Program-made: the position numbers and the translations under genes
In this document: piece by piece, positions 44,018-53,001 of the stretch
Numbering within the stretch: position 1 is the stretch's first letter
How the letters are laid out: every line of letters starts with the position of its first letter
DNA from: Oscillibacter sp. 1-3
GTDB taxonomy: Bacteria; Bacillota; Clostridia; Oscillospirales; Oscillospiraceae
DNA length: 64,000 bases
Direction: 5' to 3'
Assembly (NCBI RefSeq): GCF_000403435.2
Contig: NZ_KE159703.1
Coordinates: forward strand, 675,033 to 739,032
Notes under the pieces: generated by a model
Told to the model about the DNA's origin: nothing
Seen by the model: the letters and a program-made list of their open reading frames with translations, nothing else
Databases searched by the model: none

Positions 44018-44476
44018 TTATTCCAGGGTAAACTCCGCCGTCAGGAGAAAATCCGTCGTGTCGCCGGGGGCCCGGTACTCGAAGAACCACTTTGTGACCC
44101 GATAGTGCCCCGGCTTCAAATCGCCGTAACCGCTGCTCCAGGTGAGGGCCAGCTCCCGGGATTCGTCCGTGGAGAAGATATACGCCTCCGCCGTGTTGGC
44201 GAACTCCCCCTTGCGCTCCAGCCAGTGCCACCGGCCATCCTGTTCCATCTGGAGCCCAAAGTCGTGCTGGTTGCCGCTGTTGATCTCCGCCTCCGTGGTG
44301 TTCAGCACCTCCACCGTGACGCCGCCGGGCATGGCGGTGCCCTCCACAACAGTCATGGTGACGCCCTCATAGTTGTTCACTTCACCCTCGAAGGCGTCTC
44401 CCACCTTGGGCGCGCCATAGCAGGCGGTGAGGGTCAGCAGGCCCAGCAGGGCCAGGGACAAAAATAATTTTTTCAT
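44018..44476 (-). CDS. Lipoprotein with Ig-like domain
   Basis: A 152-residue protein with a lipoprotein signal (MKKLFLSLALLGLLTLTAC, Cys19) and a beta-rich domain (about 40-150) with GLQMEQDGRWHWLERK and LTWSSGYGDLKPGHYRVTK. This looks like the bacterial Ig-like domain of the Big_14 type. It may bind the cell surface. The ATG at 44476 is ten bases after AGGAGG; a GTG at 44485 would be too close. Confidence 0.75.
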   Translation of the reverse strand: MKKLFLSLALLGLLTLTACYGAPKVGDAFEGEVNNYEGVTMTVVEGTAMPGGVTVEVLNTTEAEINSGNQHDFGLQMEQDGRWHWLERKGEFANTAEAYIFSTDESRELALTWSSGYGDLKPGHYRVTKWFFEYRAPGDTTDFLLTAEFTLE

Positions 44477-44530
44477 CTCAAACACCTCCTGTTGATTTAG
44501 ACGGCGTAAGATCAGAAAAGGTATCCGCCT

Positions 44531-45712
44531 TTACAGCTCTGTGTCCAGCAGCATCCGGATTCGGTTCTCCACCGTGCCGTCCCGGAGAGAGGCGTCGTAG
44601 TCCACCCCCACAATGAGGCTCCCCGGCAGCTGCCGCTGGAGGGCGGCATACTGCCCCCGGCCGTAGATGTGTCCCGGCAGGCACTGAAAGGGCAGGCCGC
44701 TGAGGACCTTGCGGTACCCCGCCCGGACCCAGGCGGCGCTCTCCGCCGCCAGCAGCCATCCGCTGCCCAGGGCGCAGCGGGTGCCGTTCAGCTCCCGCGC
44801 CAAAGCCTTCAGCTCCCGGTAGGGCGGCAGGACGGTGAACCCCGCCTCCCGCAGAATCCGGATGAAGCGGCGCTGCATGGGCCCGCCCAGGGCTGCCAGC
44901 AGCTTGCCGCCCAGCCGCATGGGCAGGGGGCCAATTTCCAGGTGACTGTCCAGATAGTACAGGGCGTACCAGGTCAGGCCGTTGATCCCCACCCGGCACC
45001 CCTGCCGCTCCAGAAAGTCCGTCAGGTCCCAGTTGCCCAAGGCGCAGTACTTGGTGTAGATGTCCCCCACCAGGGCGACGTTCTGCAAAGGCGCGGGCCG
45101 GGTCTCCACAGATTGAAAGTCCCGGGCCATTTCCCGGCAGCGGCGGAGGATGGCGGCGGGGGAGAGGTTCCGCTTTGACGCCAGGTCGCCGGAGAGAATC
45201 TCCTCCCAGCGGCGGATGAGGGCCGCCGTCTCCCCGGCGCGGCGCTCCGCGGGGCGGGTCTCGCCGCCCATCAGCAGCAGGGCGTCTCCCCAGAAGGCCG
45301 CCGCCAGGGCCCGGCGGGCCATGGTCAAAGACACCGGCAGGGCGGAGGAGCGCTCCACGCCCCGAACGTTGAAGGACAGCAGCGGCACCTGGGTAAAGCC
45401 CTCCCGGTCCAGCACCGGCCGCAGCAGCCGGATCAGGCAGGAGCCCCGGCAGCCGTCGCCGGTCTGGGAGATCAGAACGCCGGTGCGGGCCGGGTCATAC
45501 TCTCCGGAGCGCAGAGCGCGGAGCACCTGCCCGGTGATGAGGACGAAGGGGTAGCACAGGTCGTTGTGGGTGCGGCCCAGCCCCAGGTCCTCCACGTCCG
45601 CCCGGTTTCCCTCCAGTACCACAGGCGTCCACACCGGGGACTGAAACGCCCACCGGAGCAGAGGCCAGTGGGCGTCCAGCAGGGAGGGAATCAGCAGAGT
45701 TTTGGGCGGCAT
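44531..45712 (-). CDS. 2-hydroxyacyl-CoA dehydratase-like protein (DUF2229/COG3581), copy 1
   Basis: A 393-residue protein related to the D-component/activase-associated family. A CRGSC motif (in QTGDGCRGSC) probably binds an iron-sulfur cluster. It also shows NDLCYPFVLITGQVL, VGDIYTKYCALGNWDL and PGHIYGRGQYAALQRQLPG. The substrate is not known. It is a close paralogue of the next gene (45770-46963), which shares the same motifs in the same order, indicating tandem duplication. No CoA-transferase or activator gene is near. Confidence 0.85.
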   Translation of the reverse strand: MPPKTLLIPSLLDAHWPLLRWAFQSPVWTPVVLEGNRADVEDLGLGRTHNDLCYPFVLITGQVLRALRSGEYDPARTGVLISQTGDGCRGSCLIRLLRPVLDREGFTQVPLLSFNVRGVERSSALPVSLTMARRALAAAFWGDALLLMGGETRPAERRAGETAALIRRWEEILSGDLASKRNLSPAAILRRCREMARDFQSVETRPAPLQNVALVGDIYTKYCALGNWDLTDFLERQGCRVGINGLTWYALYYLDSHLEIGPLPMRLGGKLLAALGGPMQRRFIRILREAGFTVLPPYRELKALARELNGTRCALGSGWLLAAESAAWVRAGYRKVLSGLPFQCLPGHIYGRGQYAALQRQLPGSLIVGVDYDASLRDGTVENRIRMLLDTEL

Positions 45713-45769
45713 GAGGGCACCTTCTTTGATTGCGAATAGTATATAAAATAGAAAATATACAGATAGTAT

Positions 45770-46963
45770 CTAAAAATCCGGCTCCAGATCCTCGTCCAGC
45801 AGCATCCGGATGCGGCTCTCCACGGTGCCGGGGCCGGTGCTGGCGTCGTAGTCCACGCTGACCAGCCGGGTTCCCGGGAGCTTGCGCTGGAGGGCGGCGT
45901 ACTGCCCCTTGCCGAAGATGTGCCCCGGCAGGCAGGCGAAGGGCTGGACGCAGAGGATCTTCCGGCAGCCCAGCCGGGCCCACGCGGCGGCCTCGGCGGC
46001 AATGAGCCAGCCGTCCGCCACGGTGCAGTTCAGCGGGGCCAGGCCCTCCGCCTGCCTCTTCATCCGGGCGAAGGGGGGCAGGGTATGGTAGCCTGCCCCA
46101 TTCAAAATGTCCAGCATCTCCCGCTGAACGGAACCCAGGAAGCGGGCCAGAAGGCGGTAGAGCTTCCGCTGGGGGACGGAACCTTTCATGGCGTGAGAGT
46201 CCATGTAATACAGGGCGTACCAGGTGATGCCGCCCACGCCGGTCTCGCAGCCCTCTGCCGCCAGATACCGCTCCAGATCCCAGTTGCCAAGATGGCAGTA
46301 TTTGGTGTAGATCTCCCCCACCACGGCCACCCTCTGGACCTTCCGGGGCACGGTCTCCACTTGGCGGAAGGCGGCGGTCATCTCCCGGCAGCGGGCCATG
46401 ATCTGACGGCAGGTAAGGGATTTCCCTTGACGGAGACTGTCCCCCAGGGTTTTCATCCATGTCCGCCACAGGGACTCCGCCTCGCCGGGATGGAGCTCAT
46501 AGGGCCGGGTCTGATTGCGGAGAATGGCCAGCGTGTCCCCCCACACGGCGGCGGCCAGGGCGCGCCGGACCATTATGGGCGTGATGGGCAGGCCGGTGTC
46601 CCGGTCGATGCCCCGCACGTTCAGGCTCAGCAGGGCCACCTGCGGGTACCCGGCCTTGTCCAGGGCCCTCCGGGTCAGGCGGATGCCGCAGGAGCCCCGG
46701 CACTCGTCCCCGGCCTGGCCCATGAGCACGCCGCACCGGGCGGGGTCGTACTTTCCGGAGGCCAGGGCGGAGAGCACCTGCCCGGCGATCAGAAAGACGG
46801 GATAGCACAGCTCGTTGTGGAAGTACCGCAGGCCCAGGTCGGCAAGGCCCTGGTCCTCTGTCAGCAGCACAGGCTCCCAGTTGTCGGAGGAGAAGGCGTA
46901 TTGCAGCAGGGGAAACCAGTCGTCCAGCAGGGCGGGAATCAGCAGCGTGCGGCGGGCGGGCAT
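45770..46963 (-). CDS. 2-hydroxyacyl-CoA dehydratase-like protein (DUF2229/COG3581), copy 2
   Basis: A 397-residue paralogue of the gene at 44531: DEC and CRGSC (in AGDECRGSC), NELCYPVFLIAGQVL, VGEIYTKYCHLGNWDLE and PGHIFGKGQYAALQRKLPG. The two differ mainly in the middle and C-terminus. 57 bp separate them. The divergence suggests different substrates or partners that form a pair. Confidence 0.85.
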   Translation of the reverse strand: MPARRTLLIPALLDDWFPLLQYAFSSDNWEPVLLTEDQGLADLGLRYFHNELCYPVFLIAGQVLSALASGKYDPARCGVLMGQAGDECRGSCGIRLTRRALDKAGYPQVALLSLNVRGIDRDTGLPITPIMVRRALAAAVWGDTLAILRNQTRPYELHPGEAESLWRTWMKTLGDSLRQGKSLTCRQIMARCREMTAAFRQVETVPRKVQRVAVVGEIYTKYCHLGNWDLERYLAAEGCETGVGGITWYALYYMDSHAMKGSVPQRKLYRLLARFLGSVQREMLDILNGAGYHTLPPFARMKRQAEGLAPLNCTVADGWLIAAEAAAWARLGCRKILCVQPFACLPGHIFGKGQYAALQRKLPGTRLVSVDYDASTGPGTVESRIRMLLDEDLEPDF

Positions 46964-47035
46964 GGCGGGACCTCCTTCGGATGAGACGGTTGGCCTGTAA
47001 CTTTTTCCACGATCTCTGCAGCGTATAATGATTGT

Positions 47036-47081
47036 GACTTATAAACCGTTGTCTTAAAAGCGGCAAATCAGATAGACTTAT
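47036..47081 (+). promoter_or_regulatory. Possible controller-protein operator
   Basis: Two GACTTAT motifs (47036-47042 and 47075-47081) lie ahead of the controller gene. C-box sites of type II systems contain GACT/GACTTATA elements. A weak promoter TTGTCT (47049-47054) with TAGACT (47073-47078) lies between them, overlapping the second motif. Weak evidence. Confidence 0.4.
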
Positions 47082-47108
47082 CAGGAAGAGATCGGAGGTG
47101 AACGAGAT

Positions 47109-47321
47109 TTGGAAATTCAGCTGGCGTTTGGGAAACGGGTCCGGCAGCTCCGGACGGAGTACGGAATCAGCCAAGAGAAATTCGCGTTAAAAATTGAGAT
47201 GGACCGGACCTATTTTGCCTCGGTGGAGGCAGGGCGGCGCAATATTTCGCTTTGCAATATAGCGAAGATTGCTGGCGGACTGGATATAACGTTAAGCGAG
47301 CTGTTCGACGGAGTGGAATGA
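47109..47321 (+). CDS. Restriction-modification controller protein (XRE type)
   Basis: A 70-residue helix-turn-helix protein (FGKRVRQLRTEYGISQEKFALK, then RTYFASVEAGRRNISLCNI). It matches the C-proteins that delay expression of a restriction enzyme. It starts with TTG at 47109, eight bases after CGGAGGTG, and is followed by the nuclease gene after 15 bp, as in C-controlled systems. Confidence 0.85.
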   Translation: MEIQLAFGKRVRQLRTEYGISQEKFALKIEMDRTYFASVEAGRRNISLCNIAKIAGGLDITLSELFDGVE

Positions 47322-47336
47322 AAGGAAGCGAATGAT

Positions 47337-48149
47337 ATGGAAGAATTTCTGATGAGCGAGTTTTATGAAAAAATGGAAGGCGTCAATTTTGAGGCATATG
47401 GCATCCTTGATTCCGATAACAGGATTCATACGTTGGGCACGGACTCGAAGATTATCGGCCGGATTTTTGAGATGTTTACACAGCCCATATTGTCAGAAAT
47501 CGCACAAGCCCATGGAATGCTGCTGAAAACGCCTGTGTCTCAGACTGTTTATCCGGACTTTATCATGATGCGGGATGAAGCCTCCAGAGAGAAAATAGCG
47601 ATTGACGTTAAGACTACATATGTCGGCGGTAATCAGTCGACCATTAAATTTACGCTTGGATCATACGGCTCATATATGCGAAATAATACAAAGAATATTG
47701 AATATCTCTACACAGACTACGTAAAACACTACGTGATCGGCTTTGTGTATAGGAGGAACGGAGCGGCGCAGGAAAGCGCGGTCTATGATTACAGCCGGAG
47801 AGACCAGGTTGTATTTCCGTACCGTGATGTGCGGTATTTTATACAGGAGAAGTACAGGATCGCGGGAGATAAGCCCGGATCGGGGAATACGGAAAATATC
47901 GGGTCTTTCCCCACGAGGTGTTTTTCTGATCTCAGGGAGGGGAGAGGTCCTTTCGGTGAATTGGGCGTGGATGCGTTTGATTTGTACTGGAAATACTATC
48001 CCAAATACCGCAGCCCGGAAAAGGCGTATACGACTTTGGATGGCTTCCTGGAGTGGGTTCTGCAGCAGAACGGGCTGTCTCTCCTGCACCCATACGACCA
48101 CCAGGGACTGCTGGAGCGGATTGCGGACTATCAGAAGAGACATAAATAG
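47337..48149 (+). CDS. EcoRV-like type II restriction endonuclease
   Basis: A 270-residue nuclease. With the ATG at 47337 the catalytic residues fall at Asp74 (YPDF), Asp90 and Lys92 (IAIDVKTTY), the same numbers as in R.EcoRV, which supports both the start and the family. Other shared stretches are FTLGSYGSYMRNNTKNIEY and DKPGSGNTENIGS. R.EcoRV cuts GATATC to blunt ends, so the same site is expected here, as a homodimer. It stands between the controller and the convergent methyltransferase. Confidence 0.95.
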   Translation: MEEFLMSEFYEKMEGVNFEAYGILDSDNRIHTLGTDSKIIGRIFEMFTQPILSEIAQAHGMLLKTPVSQTVYPDFIMMRDEASREKIAIDVKTTYVGGNQSTIKFTLGSYGSYMRNNTKNIEYLYTDYVKHYVIGFVYRRNGAAQESAVYDYSRRDQVVFPYRDVRYFIQEKYRIAGDKPGSGNTENIGSFPTRCFSDLREGRGPFGELGVDAFDLYWKYYPKYRSPEKAYTTLDGFLEWVLQQNGLSLLHPYDHQGLLERIADYQKRHK

Positions 48150-48168
48150 AGAAGCAGATTTTTATGTC

Positions 48169-49008
48169 TTACCGCTTGATGGCCAGTACCTCTGTCATCG
48201 GATGGCGGTTGGATTCTTTCGCTCCGAAGTGATAATAATGGCTGTGTTCATACCATGTGAAATCGGACCAGTATTCAAACAGGTGTCCGTTTTTCCGAAA
48301 TTGGTTTTCCTTCCACATGGACAGGCACACGTTGGCCGGTGTCTGATGGGCATACCCGGCGAGAGACGCCGCGTCTTCTTCCGACCATTCGCCGACATAG
48401 GAGGTATCTCTTCCGATATATGGAGGGTCCAGATATATATAGTCGTTTGCCGCCGCCCCGGCAAATGCGTTTTGCCAGGGACAGCAGATAAACTCCCAAT
48501 CTCTTCCGCTCATTGCGGCGGAGACGCGGGAGACTTGATTGCAGATTTTTGTAATATATGACTTGGAAAACCGGTGCGGCTTTTGGCAGAAGGGTACATT
48601 AAATTCGCCTTTTTGATTAAATCGGATCATGCCGTTGAAGTCGGAGCGGTTTAGGAACAAAAAGTACAGGGGATCGTAGTTTTGGTTGAAGGCGCTGCGC
48701 ATTTCAAGGTAGTACTCTCCGCCCCGCTGTTCCAATATGCTGCCGTGGTATTCGAGGAAGTCTCTCACGGTGCTGCTGTTGATGATGCCGTTTTGGATGC
48801 CCTGATAGAAGGAGATGATATGCCGGTTTTTGTCGCATAGGAGCGCCCGTGCCGGCGCGATATTGAAGGCGACGGCTCCCGTTCCCACGAAAGGCTCAAT
48901 CCACAGGCCGTTCTCATCCCGTTGTACATTTTCTATGATAAAGGGCACCAATTTGGTTTTTATTCCCTGGCACTTGATGGGCGGTGTGATGATTTTCTCT
49001 CCTGCCAT
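48169..49008 (-). CDS. Adenine DNA methyltransferase, EcoRV-type
   Basis: A 279-residue N6-adenine methyltransferase (Dam/D12 class). It has the SAM-binding motif EPFVGTGAVAFN near residue 40 and the catalytic DPPY motif (YLDPPYIGR) near residue 195. It also carries LNRSDFNGMIRFNQKGEFN, shared with Dam-like enzymes. It would protect the host at the site of the neighbouring nuclease. It converges with the nuclease gene, leaving 19 bp. Confidence 0.93.
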   Translation of the reverse strand: MAGEKIITPPIKCQGIKTKLVPFIIENVQRDENGLWIEPFVGTGAVAFNIAPARALLCDKNRHIISFYQGIQNGIINSSTVRDFLEYHGSILEQRGGEYYLEMRSAFNQNYDPLYFLFLNRSDFNGMIRFNQKGEFNVPFCQKPHRFSKSYITKICNQVSRVSAAMSGRDWEFICCPWQNAFAGAAANDYIYLDPPYIGRDTSYVGEWSEEDAASLAGYAHQTPANVCLSMWKENQFRKNGHLFEYWSDFTWYEHSHYYHFGAKESNRHPMTEVLAIKR

Positions 49009-49065
49009 TTGCTACCTCCGAATTGGATAAGTTCTTTGCGCGCGCAAAACCTCAGGCAGGACTGC

Positions 49066-50439
49066 CTAAATCTTGGAGGAATCGCGTTTTGATAACAAGA
49101 CGACTGCCTCCACATGCCGCGTCCCCGGGAACATGTCCACCGCGCAGGCACGGTCCGCCCGGTAGCCGAAGCCGGCGAAGATTTTCACATCCCGCCCCAG
49201 GGTGCCGGGATCGCAGGAGACGTACACCACCCGCTGTGGTCCCATGCCGGCGATGGAGGAGATGACCTCCGGGCTGAGGCCCTTCCGGGGCGGGTCCACG
49301 GTGACGACGTCCGGCCGCAGACCCTCTGTCTCCAGCCGGGCGGCCACAGAGGCGGCGTCTCCGCAGAAGAACTCCACATTTTTGACGCCGTTTCGGACGG
49401 CGTTTTCCCGGGCGTCCGCCACGGCGGGGGGAACAATCTCCGCGCCGATGGCCCGACCGGCCTGCCGGGCCAGACACAGCGTGATGGTGCCCGTGCCGCA
49501 GTACAGGTCCAGCACCGTCTCCCTGCCCGTCAGGCCGGCGAATTCCAGGGCCTTGCCGTAAAGTACTTCCGCCTGAGCCCGGTTCACCTGGTAAAAGGAG
49601 GGGACGGACAGCTTGAACTCCAGCCCGCAGAGGGTGTCCATCAAAAAGTCCCGGCCCCAGATGACGCGGTATTTGTCCCCCAGGATCACATTGCCGGGGC
49701 GGGTGTTGGTGTTCAGCACCACGCCCACGGTCTTGGGGGCAGCGGCCTGGATGAGGGCTGCCAGCTCCGGCTCCCGGGGGAGCTGCTTTCCGTTGGCTAT
49801 CACGCAGCAGAGGCTCTCGCCTGCGGCGTTGACCCGGACATAGATGTGGCGCATCAGCCCCTTGCCGGTGGACTCGTCGTAGGCGGAGATCTTGTAGCGA
49901 TGCATCCAGTCCCCCACGGCTCTGGCAGTGCGGTCGGAGACCTCCGGCTGAATGAGGCAGCGGTCAATAGGCACCACCTGGTGGCTGCGGGAGCGGTAGA
50001 AGCCGATGGAGCCGTCGGCCCCCACGGGGTACTGGCTCTTGTTGCGGTAGCGGGCGGGCTCCCTCGCCCCCAGAATCTCCTCCACCTGGATGTCCGCACC
50101 CCCAAGACGGGTTAAGGCATCCTGCACCCGCTGGCGTTTGGCTCGGAGCTCCTCCGGGTAGCTCAGGTGCTGAAAATCGCAGCCGCCGCACCTGCCGAAA
50201 TAGGGGCACTCCGGCTTGACCCGCTCCGGGGAGGGGGCGCGGATCTTTACGATCTCTCCGGCGCAGCTGGATTTCATCACTTTTGTAATCCGCAGGTCCA
50301 TGGTCTCCCCCCGGACGGCCTGGGGGACGAAGACCACGGCGCCGTTCAGGCGGACGATGCCCAGGCCCTCGCTGGAGTAGGCCTCCACGGTGCCGGTGTA
50401 GAGCTTGCCCTTTTGCAGGGGCTGGCGCAGGTTTTCCAT
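49066..50439 (-). CDS. rlmD: 23S rRNA (uracil-1939-C5) methyltransferase RlmD-like
   Basis: A 457-residue enzyme. An N-terminal TRAM domain (about 1-60) is followed by an iron-sulfur site (CPYFGRCGGCDFQHL, about residues 75-85), then the SAM domain with LDLYCGTGTITLCLA. The catalytic Cys lies in YVSCDPGTLGRDV. It methylates a uracil in 23S rRNA or tRNA (RlmD, RlmCD or TrmA-like specificity cannot be told apart). Full length. Confidence 0.92.
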   Translation of the reverse strand: MENLRQPLQKGKLYTGTVEAYSSEGLGIVRLNGAVVFVPQAVRGETMDLRITKVMKSSCAGEIVKIRAPSPERVKPECPYFGRCGGCDFQHLSYPEELRAKRQRVQDALTRLGGADIQVEEILGAREPARYRNKSQYPVGADGSIGFYRSRSHQVVPIDRCLIQPEVSDRTARAVGDWMHRYKISAYDESTGKGLMRHIYVRVNAAGESLCCVIANGKQLPREPELAALIQAAAPKTVGVVLNTNTRPGNVILGDKYRVIWGRDFLMDTLCGLEFKLSVPSFYQVNRAQAEVLYGKALEFAGLTGRETVLDLYCGTGTITLCLARQAGRAIGAEIVPPAVADARENAVRNGVKNVEFFCGDAASVAARLETEGLRPDVVTVDPPRKGLSPEVISSIAGMGPQRVVYVSCDPGTLGRDVKIFAGFGYRADRACAVDMFPGTRHVEAVVLLSKRDSSKI

Positions 50440-50547
50440 AGGCGGGTCCTCTCTTGATAGAATGGCGTGCGGGAAAGGGCGTTCACTGCCGCTTTTCTGC
50501 GGCGGTGCGGGAAAGCGGAAGGCTTTGGCCTTCCGCTTTTTTGAGGC

Positions 50548-52155
50548 TTACGCCTCCCACTTCTCCAGCAGCAGCCGCAGCTGGTCGGCGAATTTCGCAA
50601 GGGACTTGTTGTCCCGTCCCTTGCTGCGCTTGATGGACTCGTTGAGCATGGCGCCCACGGAGACCAGCCGCTCGTAGGCGGCGGAGGCCCGGGCTCCGCT
50701 GGGAGTCACCTTGGAGACCTTCCGCTCCGGCAGGTAGCCGGGGGCCAGCTGGGTGTTGGCCGCCAGATCGTAGACCTCGGTGTACTGGGGCGCGTGGGCC
50801 GGAATCCCCATGCCCTCCAGCGTCTTGGCGAAGAAGGGGGCCACCTCCCGGTCGCCGTGGACCACGAAGACATGCTGGGGCTTGGGCTCCTGGAAGCCGC
50901 TGATCCACTTGAGCAGGTGGTCCCGGTCGGCGTGGGAGCTGAGGCCTGTGAAGTTCTCCAGGTGAGCCTGGACGGAGATCTCCTCGCCAAAGAGCTTCAC
51001 GCTCTTGGCCCCCTCCAGCAGCTGGCGGCCCAGGGTGCCCTCCCCCTGGTAGCCCACGAAGAGGATGGTGCACTCCGGCCGCCAGAGGTTGTGCTTGAGG
51101 TGGTGGCGGATGCGGCCGGCGTCGCACATGCCGGAGGCGGAGATGATGACCTTGGGGGTGGGGTCCTCGTTGAGGGCCTTGGACTCCTCGCTGGTCTCCG
51201 TCAGCTGGAGGTTGGGGAAGCGGAACATGTTGGTGCCCTTGCGGGTCAGCCACACGGCGTCCAGGTCCATGTAGCCCCGGAGGTCGCCGTCAAAGATGGT
51301 GGTGGCCTTCTTGGCCAGGGGGGAGTCGATGTAGACCGGGAAGTCCGGGCAGGAGGAGACCTTGTGCTGCTCCTTGATCTCCCGGATGAAGTACAGCAGC
51401 TCCTGGGTGCGGCCCACGGCGAAGGAGGGAATGATGACGTTGCCGCCCCGGGCCATGGTCTTGTCGATGATCCGGGCCAGGTTGTCTGTATAGCCCCAGT
51501 GCTCCGGGTGGTTCCGGTCGCCGTAGGTGGACTCCATCACCACGTAGTCCGCGCCGGTGATCTGCACCGGGTCCCGGATGATGGGCTGGTTGATGTTGCC
51601 GATGTCGCCGGAGAAGACGATGCTCTTCTTCACGCCGTTTTCCTCCAGGTCCATGGCGATGAAGGCGGAGCCCAGCAGGTGCCCCGCGTCGGTGAACTCC
51701 AGGTCCACGCCGTCGCACAGGTGGACGAACTGGCCGTACTCGCAGGTGTCCAGGAACTCCGGCACCCGCTCCGCGTCCGCCACGGTGTAGAGGGGCTCCG
51801 TCCGGGGGGCGCCGGAGCGCTCGCCCTTGCGGTTTTTCCACTCGGCGTCCTGTTCCTGGATGTGGGCGGAGTCCAGCAGCATGATCTCCAGCAGCTGGGC
51901 GGTGAGGCGGGTGGTGAGGATGCGGCCCTGAAAGCCCTGCTTGATGAGCATGGGAATGCGGCCGGAGTGGTCAATGTGGGCGTGGGTCACCAGCACATAG
52001 TCGATGGTGTTGGGGGCGAAGGGGAACTCGCCGTTGGACACCTCGTCCCGGCCCTGCTGCAGTCCGCAGTCGATGAGGATGCGCTTGCCGTTGATCTCCA
52101 GGCAGTGACAACTGCCGGTCACGCATTGGTCCGCGCCGAAAAAGCTGAGCTTCAT
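50548..52155 (-). CDS. Beta-CASP metallo-hydrolase with RNA-specificity domain
   Basis: A 535-residue protein. The metallo-beta-lactamase domain has THAHIDHSGR near residue 60, the beta-CASP insert follows (ISASGMCDAGRIRHHLKHNL), and the C-terminus carries the RMMBL motif (SSHADRDHLLKWISG and VHGD). It resembles RNA-processing nucleases of the YSH1/RNase J-related class, more like the archaeal/eukaryotic CPSF form than typical RNase J. The substrate is unknown but is probably RNA. Confidence 0.92.
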   Translation of the reverse strand: MKLSFFGADQCVTGSCHCLEINGKRILIDCGLQQGRDEVSNGEFPFAPNTIDYVLVTHAHIDHSGRIPMLIKQGFQGRILTTRLTAQLLEIMLLDSAHIQEQDAEWKNRKGERSGAPRTEPLYTVADAERVPEFLDTCEYGQFVHLCDGVDLEFTDAGHLLGSAFIAMDLEENGVKKSIVFSGDIGNINQPIIRDPVQITGADYVVMESTYGDRNHPEHWGYTDNLARIIDKTMARGGNVIIPSFAVGRTQELLYFIREIKEQHKVSSCPDFPVYIDSPLAKKATTIFDGDLRGYMDLDAVWLTRKGTNMFRFPNLQLTETSEESKALNEDPTPKVIISASGMCDAGRIRHHLKHNLWRPECTILFVGYQGEGTLGRQLLEGAKSVKLFGEEISVQAHLENFTGLSSHADRDHLLKWISGFQEPKPQHVFVVHGDREVAPFFAKTLEGMGIPAHAPQYTEVYDLAANTQLAPGYLPERKVSKVTPSGARASAAYERLVSVGAMLNESIKRSKGRDNKSLAKFADQLRLLLEKWEA

Positions 52156-52392
52156 GGGGAAAACCTCCTTGCAGATTTCTTGTGAGATAGAGACACAGCT
52201 GTTTTATATCAGTATATCACAAGTGGGGGCCGAGAACAAGGGTGGCATTCGGTAAAAGTGTCGAAAATTTGGAGGAGGCATTTTGCCGGTTGGAGCGGAA
52301 AAATGTGCTTCCCTTTTGGCGGGACATGTGATATACTGCATACGGTATACAAAATTCAAGAAAATGGACGATGGAAAGGGGAGGAACCTGAT

Positions 52393-52578
52393 ATGAGCAA
52401 AACTGCAAGCATGGTCATGAAGATCATCGGCGCCAGCCTGGCCTTCGCGGCGGTGGTCTGCCTGCTGATCGGCGGCTGGCACGACCTGTCCGTGGGCTGC
52501 TGCGGCATGAAGAAGCGGCTGAGCAAGCGCTTCCGCTCCGAGTACGACGACTACGCCGACGAGGAACTGTTCAGCTGA
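52393..52578 (+). CDS. Small single-pass membrane protein
   Basis: A 61-residue protein with one hydrophobic helix (MKIIGASLAFAAVVCLLIGGW), then LSVGCCGMKKRLSKRF and an acidic end DDYADEELFS. The function is unknown. The ATG at 52393 follows GGGGAGGAA. The C-terminal half is charged, consistent with a cytosolic tail. It is ended by a terminator at 52594. Confidence 0.7.
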   Translation: MSKTASMVMKIIGASLAFAAVVCLLIGGWHDLSVGCCGMKKRLSKRFRSEYDDYADEELFS

Positions 52579-52593
52579 CGGCTGGAGAATGGA

Positions 52594-52628
52594 GAGGCCC
52601 CGGTCCTTTTGGGACCGGGGCCTCTTTT
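52594..52628 (+). terminator. Intrinsic terminator
   Basis: GAGGCCCCGGTCC (52594-52606) pairs with GGACCGGGGCCTC (52612-52624), followed by TTTT. Confidence 0.93.
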
Positions 52629-52711
52629 CCGCATGGGAGCCCTGCCGGATTTGGGCCGCGGTGCGCAGGCGTTCAGGATGCGTTTATACTTCCCGGTGCT
52701 TCTCAGGAGAG

Positions 52712-52762
52712 CATTTATCAAGGGGGATTTCACCCAAAAGATGAAATCCCCCTTGATAAATG
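52712..52762. repeat. Cassette end hairpin, copy C
   Basis: A perfect 21-bp inverted repeat (52712-52732 and 52742-52762) with a nine-base loop. It contains GGGGGATTTCA and TGAAATCCCCC as in copies A and B, but here the outer arms are also paired. Confidence 0.9.
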
Positions 52763-52781
52763 TATTTGATTGCAAATAGAG

Positions 52782-52982
52782 TTAGCGTTGTTTTCTAAAT
52801 GTAATAACAAATGCCCCTTTTATCTGAGTTGACGTTGCCATGTAATCATATGTTACAAGTTCCCACCCATCAGCAGCTCTTTCGTTAATTAACTGGTCCA
52901 ATGCGGCTATGTCGTTTGCATTTGCCTTATCGGAAATCCATTTTACGCCTACCGTTAAAATTTCTGTTTTATAAATGTACAT
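52782..52982 (-). CDS. DUF4177-like small protein, cassette C cargo
   Basis: A 66-residue protein: MYIYKTEILTVGVKWISD, then LDQLINERAADGWELVTYDY and KGAFVITFRKQR, the DUF4177-like fold in which a helix ends in DGWELV. The function is unknown. The ATG at 52982 follows AGGGGGAA. The reading frame is open up to 53165 but that part is the inverted-repeat insertion. It should be read from the promoter at 53223-53251, although the insertion lies between. Confidence 0.75.
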   Translation of the reverse strand: MYIYKTEILTVGVKWISDKANANDIAALDQLINERAADGWELVTYDYMATSTQIKGAFVITFRKQR

Positions 52983-53001
52983 TATTTGGTTCCCCCTGTT
53001 G

